Shown in pieces: positions 6,028 through 9,043 of a DNA stretch of 9,043 nt. The notes under the pieces are model-generated. The model had not been told where the DNA came from. It did not search any database and saw nothing but the letters and a program-made list of their open reading frames with translations. This DNA comes from G963674505 sp964575975 (GTDB taxonomy: Bacteria; Desulfobacterota; Desulfobacteria; Desulfobacterales; SKZT01). Both the position numbers and the translations under genes were made by a program. Every line of letters starts with the position of its first letter. Positions within the stretch are counted from its first letter, which is position 1. The stretch covers positions 1 to 9,043 of the forward strand of contig CAZNTU010000229.1 of the NCBI GenBank assembly GCA_964575975.1, read 5' to 3'.

Positions 6028-7557
6028 TCAACCGACCTCGAACCTGATTCCTTGCGCCAGAGGCAATTCCTTCGACCAGTTTATAGTGCAAGTTTGCCTC
6101 CGCATATAGGCTTTCCAAGAGTCGGAACCGGCTTCTCTTCCTCCTCCGGTTTCCTTCTCTCCGCCGAAAGCACCGCCTATTTCCGCTCCGGACGTTCCGA
6201 TATTCACGTTCGCAATGCCGCAGTCGCTTCCCGAATGGCCCAGAAAAGTTTCGGCCTCCCGTAGGTCGGTGGTGAAAATCGCAGAGGACAGGCCTTGAGG
6301 GACGGCGTTGTGGTATTCGATGGCCTCTCGAAGTTCCCTGTATTTAATAAGGTATAAAATCGGCGCGAAGGTTTCCTTTTCGACAATGGGCATGCCCGCC
6401 TTGGCCTCGCAAATGCCTGGAGTCACATACGTACCGGCCTCGAACCCCTCGCCTTTCAGAACGTCTCCGCCGCAAAGGATCTTTCCGCCTTGCTCCTTCA
6501 ACTCTTTCAAGGCGTTTTGCATGTTTTCGACCGCCTCCCGGTCGATAAGCGGACCCATCAGGGTCCCTTCCTCGAGCGGGTTCCCGATCTTCACCTGCCG
6601 GTACGCCTTCACGAGAGATTCCGACAATTCGTCGAACACGTCCTCGTGTACGATGATTCTTCGCGTTGTGGTACAGCGTTGGCCCGCCGTTCCGACCGCG
6701 CCGAAAACAATTGCCATCACCGCGAGCTTTAGATCGGCCGCCGGGGTGACGACAATGCCGTTGTTCCCGCCCAGTTCCAAAAGAGTTCTCCCCAACCGGG
6801 CCGCCACCGTCCGCGCCACGTGCCTTCCCATGGGGACGCTTCCCGTGGCGGAAATCAGCGGGATGCGACCGTCGTTGATCAGCGGCTCGCCAACCCGATC
6901 CCTGTTTCCGACCAAAAGATTCATCACGCCGCGAGGGACTTTGTTTTCATCCAGCACCCGCCAAAGAATCTTCATGAGCGCGATCGCGCTCAAAGGCGCT
7001 TTGGAAGAGGGTTTCCAAACGACCGTGTCGCCCGCGACCAATGCGTTCATGGCGTTCCAGGCAAAGACGGCCACCGGAAAATTGAAGGCCGTGATTACGC
7101 CTACGGGACCCAAGGGAAGCCATTGCTCGAACATCCGGTGGCCGGGGCGCTCGCTCTGCATGGTCATGCCGTACAGCATCCGGGATTGTCCTACGGCGAA
7201 ATCCGCCATGTCGATCATCTCCTGCACCTCGCCTTCCCCCTCCGCCCGGATTTTTCCGACTTCAAGGCTCACCAAGGCGCCCAGTTCCTTTTTGCGCTCC
7301 CGAACGGCGTTCCCCATCCGCCTGACAATGTCCCCCCGTTTCGGGGCGGGCACGGCGCGCCATTCCCGAAAAGCCTCGACGCTTCTTTTCACGACCTGCT
7401 CGTAGTCGTCCTTGTCGGCGCAACGAATCTTCGAAAGGGTTTCGCCGGTGATCGGGGTGACGGCCTCGAGGACGTTTCCCCCGCATTTCGCCCACGCTCC
7501 GGTCCCCGCGCCCTTCTCTTCGGGGGACAAATTCAAATTTTGAAGTATCGATTTCAT
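6028..7557 (-). CDS. antiquitin-type (ALDH7) semialdehyde dehydrogenase
   Basis: A 509-residue NAD(P)-dependent aldehyde dehydrogenase. The catalytic set is complete: N159 (TAFNFPVAVF), K182 (VVWKPSS), E261 (LLELGGNNG) and nucleophile C295 (GTAGQRCTTTRR). The C-terminal segment with GTSGAEIGGAFGGEKETGGG and then GSDSWKAYMRR is the signature of the antiquitin/ALDH7 family, whose best-known members oxidise 2-aminoadipate 6-semialdehyde to 2-aminoadipate in lysine breakdown. The aminotransferase 30 bases upstream would supply such a semialdehyde, so a lysine catabolic role is the leading inference; other amino-aldehydes remain possible. The enzyme is cytoplasmic and tetrameric in the family. ATG 7557 has AGGAGGT about 8 bases upstream, one of the best binding sites in the window. 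The gene lies mid-unit, followed by mscS after 50 bases. Confidence 0.93.
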   Translation of the reverse strand: MKSILQNLNLSPEEKGAGTGAWAKCGGNVLEAVTPITGETLSKIRCADKDDYEQVVKRSVEAFREWRAVPAPKRGDIVRRMGNAVRERKKELGALVSLEVGKIRAEGEGEVQEMIDMADFAVGQSRMLYGMTMQSERPGHRMFEQWLPLGPVGVITAFNFPVAVFAWNAMNALVAGDTVVWKPSSKAPLSAIALMKILWRVLDENKVPRGVMNLLVGNRDRVGEPLINDGRIPLISATGSVPMGRHVARTVAARLGRTLLELGGNNGIVVTPAADLKLAVMAIVFGAVGTAGQRCTTTRRIIVHEDVFDELSESLVKAYRQVKIGNPLEEGTLMGPLIDREAVENMQNALKELKEQGGKILCGGDVLKGEGFEAGTYVTPGICEAKAGMPIVEKETFAPILYLIKYRELREAIEYHNAVPQGLSSAIFTTDLREAETFLGHSGSDCGIANVNIGTSGAEIGGAFGGEKETGGGREAGSDSWKAYMRRQTCTINWSKELPLAQGIRFEVG

Positions 7558-7587
7558 CGGTTCGACCTCCTGTCTGTCTTGTTATGG

Positions 7588-8925
<1,338 letters not shown>

Positions 8926-9011
8926 AATCCATGACCTCGCGATTGATTGAATCTGTAAAATACGAGTTTTTTTACATTCGGGTTTTTGAACTGGTTTTAT
9001 CTCGTGCCGTC

Positions 9012-9040
9012 AGTGTATTCCCTTGGGAGACGAAGGTCAA
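9012..9040 (-). promoter_or_regulatory. sigma-70-like promoter of the aminotransferase/ALDH/mscS unit
   Basis: On the minus strand, TTGACC (9040-9035) is followed after exactly 17 bases by TACACT (9017-9012). They match the consensus boxes at 5/6 and 4/6. Transcription would start near 9005, giving a leader of about 80 bases before the ATG at 8925, much like the leader of the oxidoreductase gene. The leader (8926-9005) is AT-rich with no clear hairpin or T run in the direction of transcription. Confidence 0.5.
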
Positions 9041-9043
9041 GAA

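Overview
This window carries seven protein genes on a bacterial chromosome. It shows no mobile element, CRISPR array, tRNA or rRNA. Hand counts of a few 60-base lines give roughly 52-63% G+C in most genes, and mscS looks lower. Start codons are mostly ATG behind clear AGGAG-type ribosome binding sites, and the promoter-like sequences are of sigma-70 type. The gene set (UbiA-family prenyltransferase, cytochrome b5/DUF2231 membrane protein, MerA-like flavoprotein, antiquitin-type dehydrogenase) would fit a free-living Gram-negative of the Desulfobacterota or Nitrospinota sort. That placement is a low-confidence impression, not something the sequence proves.

Layout. (1) Bases 1-2200, minus strand: a two-gene unit. 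A MerA-like pyridine-nucleotide disulfide oxidoreductase (743-2200) is followed by a BioB-like radical SAM enzyme (1-663) that runs off the left edge. (2) Bases 2201-2603: a 403-base divergent intergenic region with a minus-strand promoter for the oxidoreductase, a plus-strand promoter, a GC-rich hairpin and a strong intrinsic terminator placed between the plus promoter and the next gene. (3) Bases 2604-5151, plus strand: a tight three-gene unit of UbiA-family prenyltransferase, cytochrome b5/DUF2231 membrane protein and endonuclease IV (nfo), with gaps of 14 and 8 bases. (4) Bases 5159-8925, minus strand: a second three-gene unit, transcribed class III aminotransferase, then antiquitin-type (ALDH7) aldehyde dehydrogenase, then small-conductance mechanosensitive channel mscS. 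It converges on nfo with only 7 bases between stop codons. A promoter-like sequence lies at 9012-9040.

How the genes may work together. The aminotransferase and ALDH7 make a coherent two-step pathway: transfer of a terminal amino group to 2-oxoglutarate, then oxidation of the semialdehyde. Lysine to 2-aminoadipate is the leading reading, with GABA- or ornithine-like substrates as alternatives. The UbiA protein and the b-heme/DUF2231 protein are both predicted in the membrane and could serve quinone or membrane redox chemistry; nfo seems to be a housekeeping passenger. The oxidoreductase/radical SAM pair has no assigned substrate.

No obviously new multi-gene system is visible. The points most worth a second look are the promoter-terminator leader before the UbiA gene, the oxidoreductase that has neither the lipoamide dehydrogenase catalytic His nor the MerA C-terminal Cys pair, the cysteine cluster in the aminotransferase, and a sequence shared by the -35 regions of all three predicted promoters.
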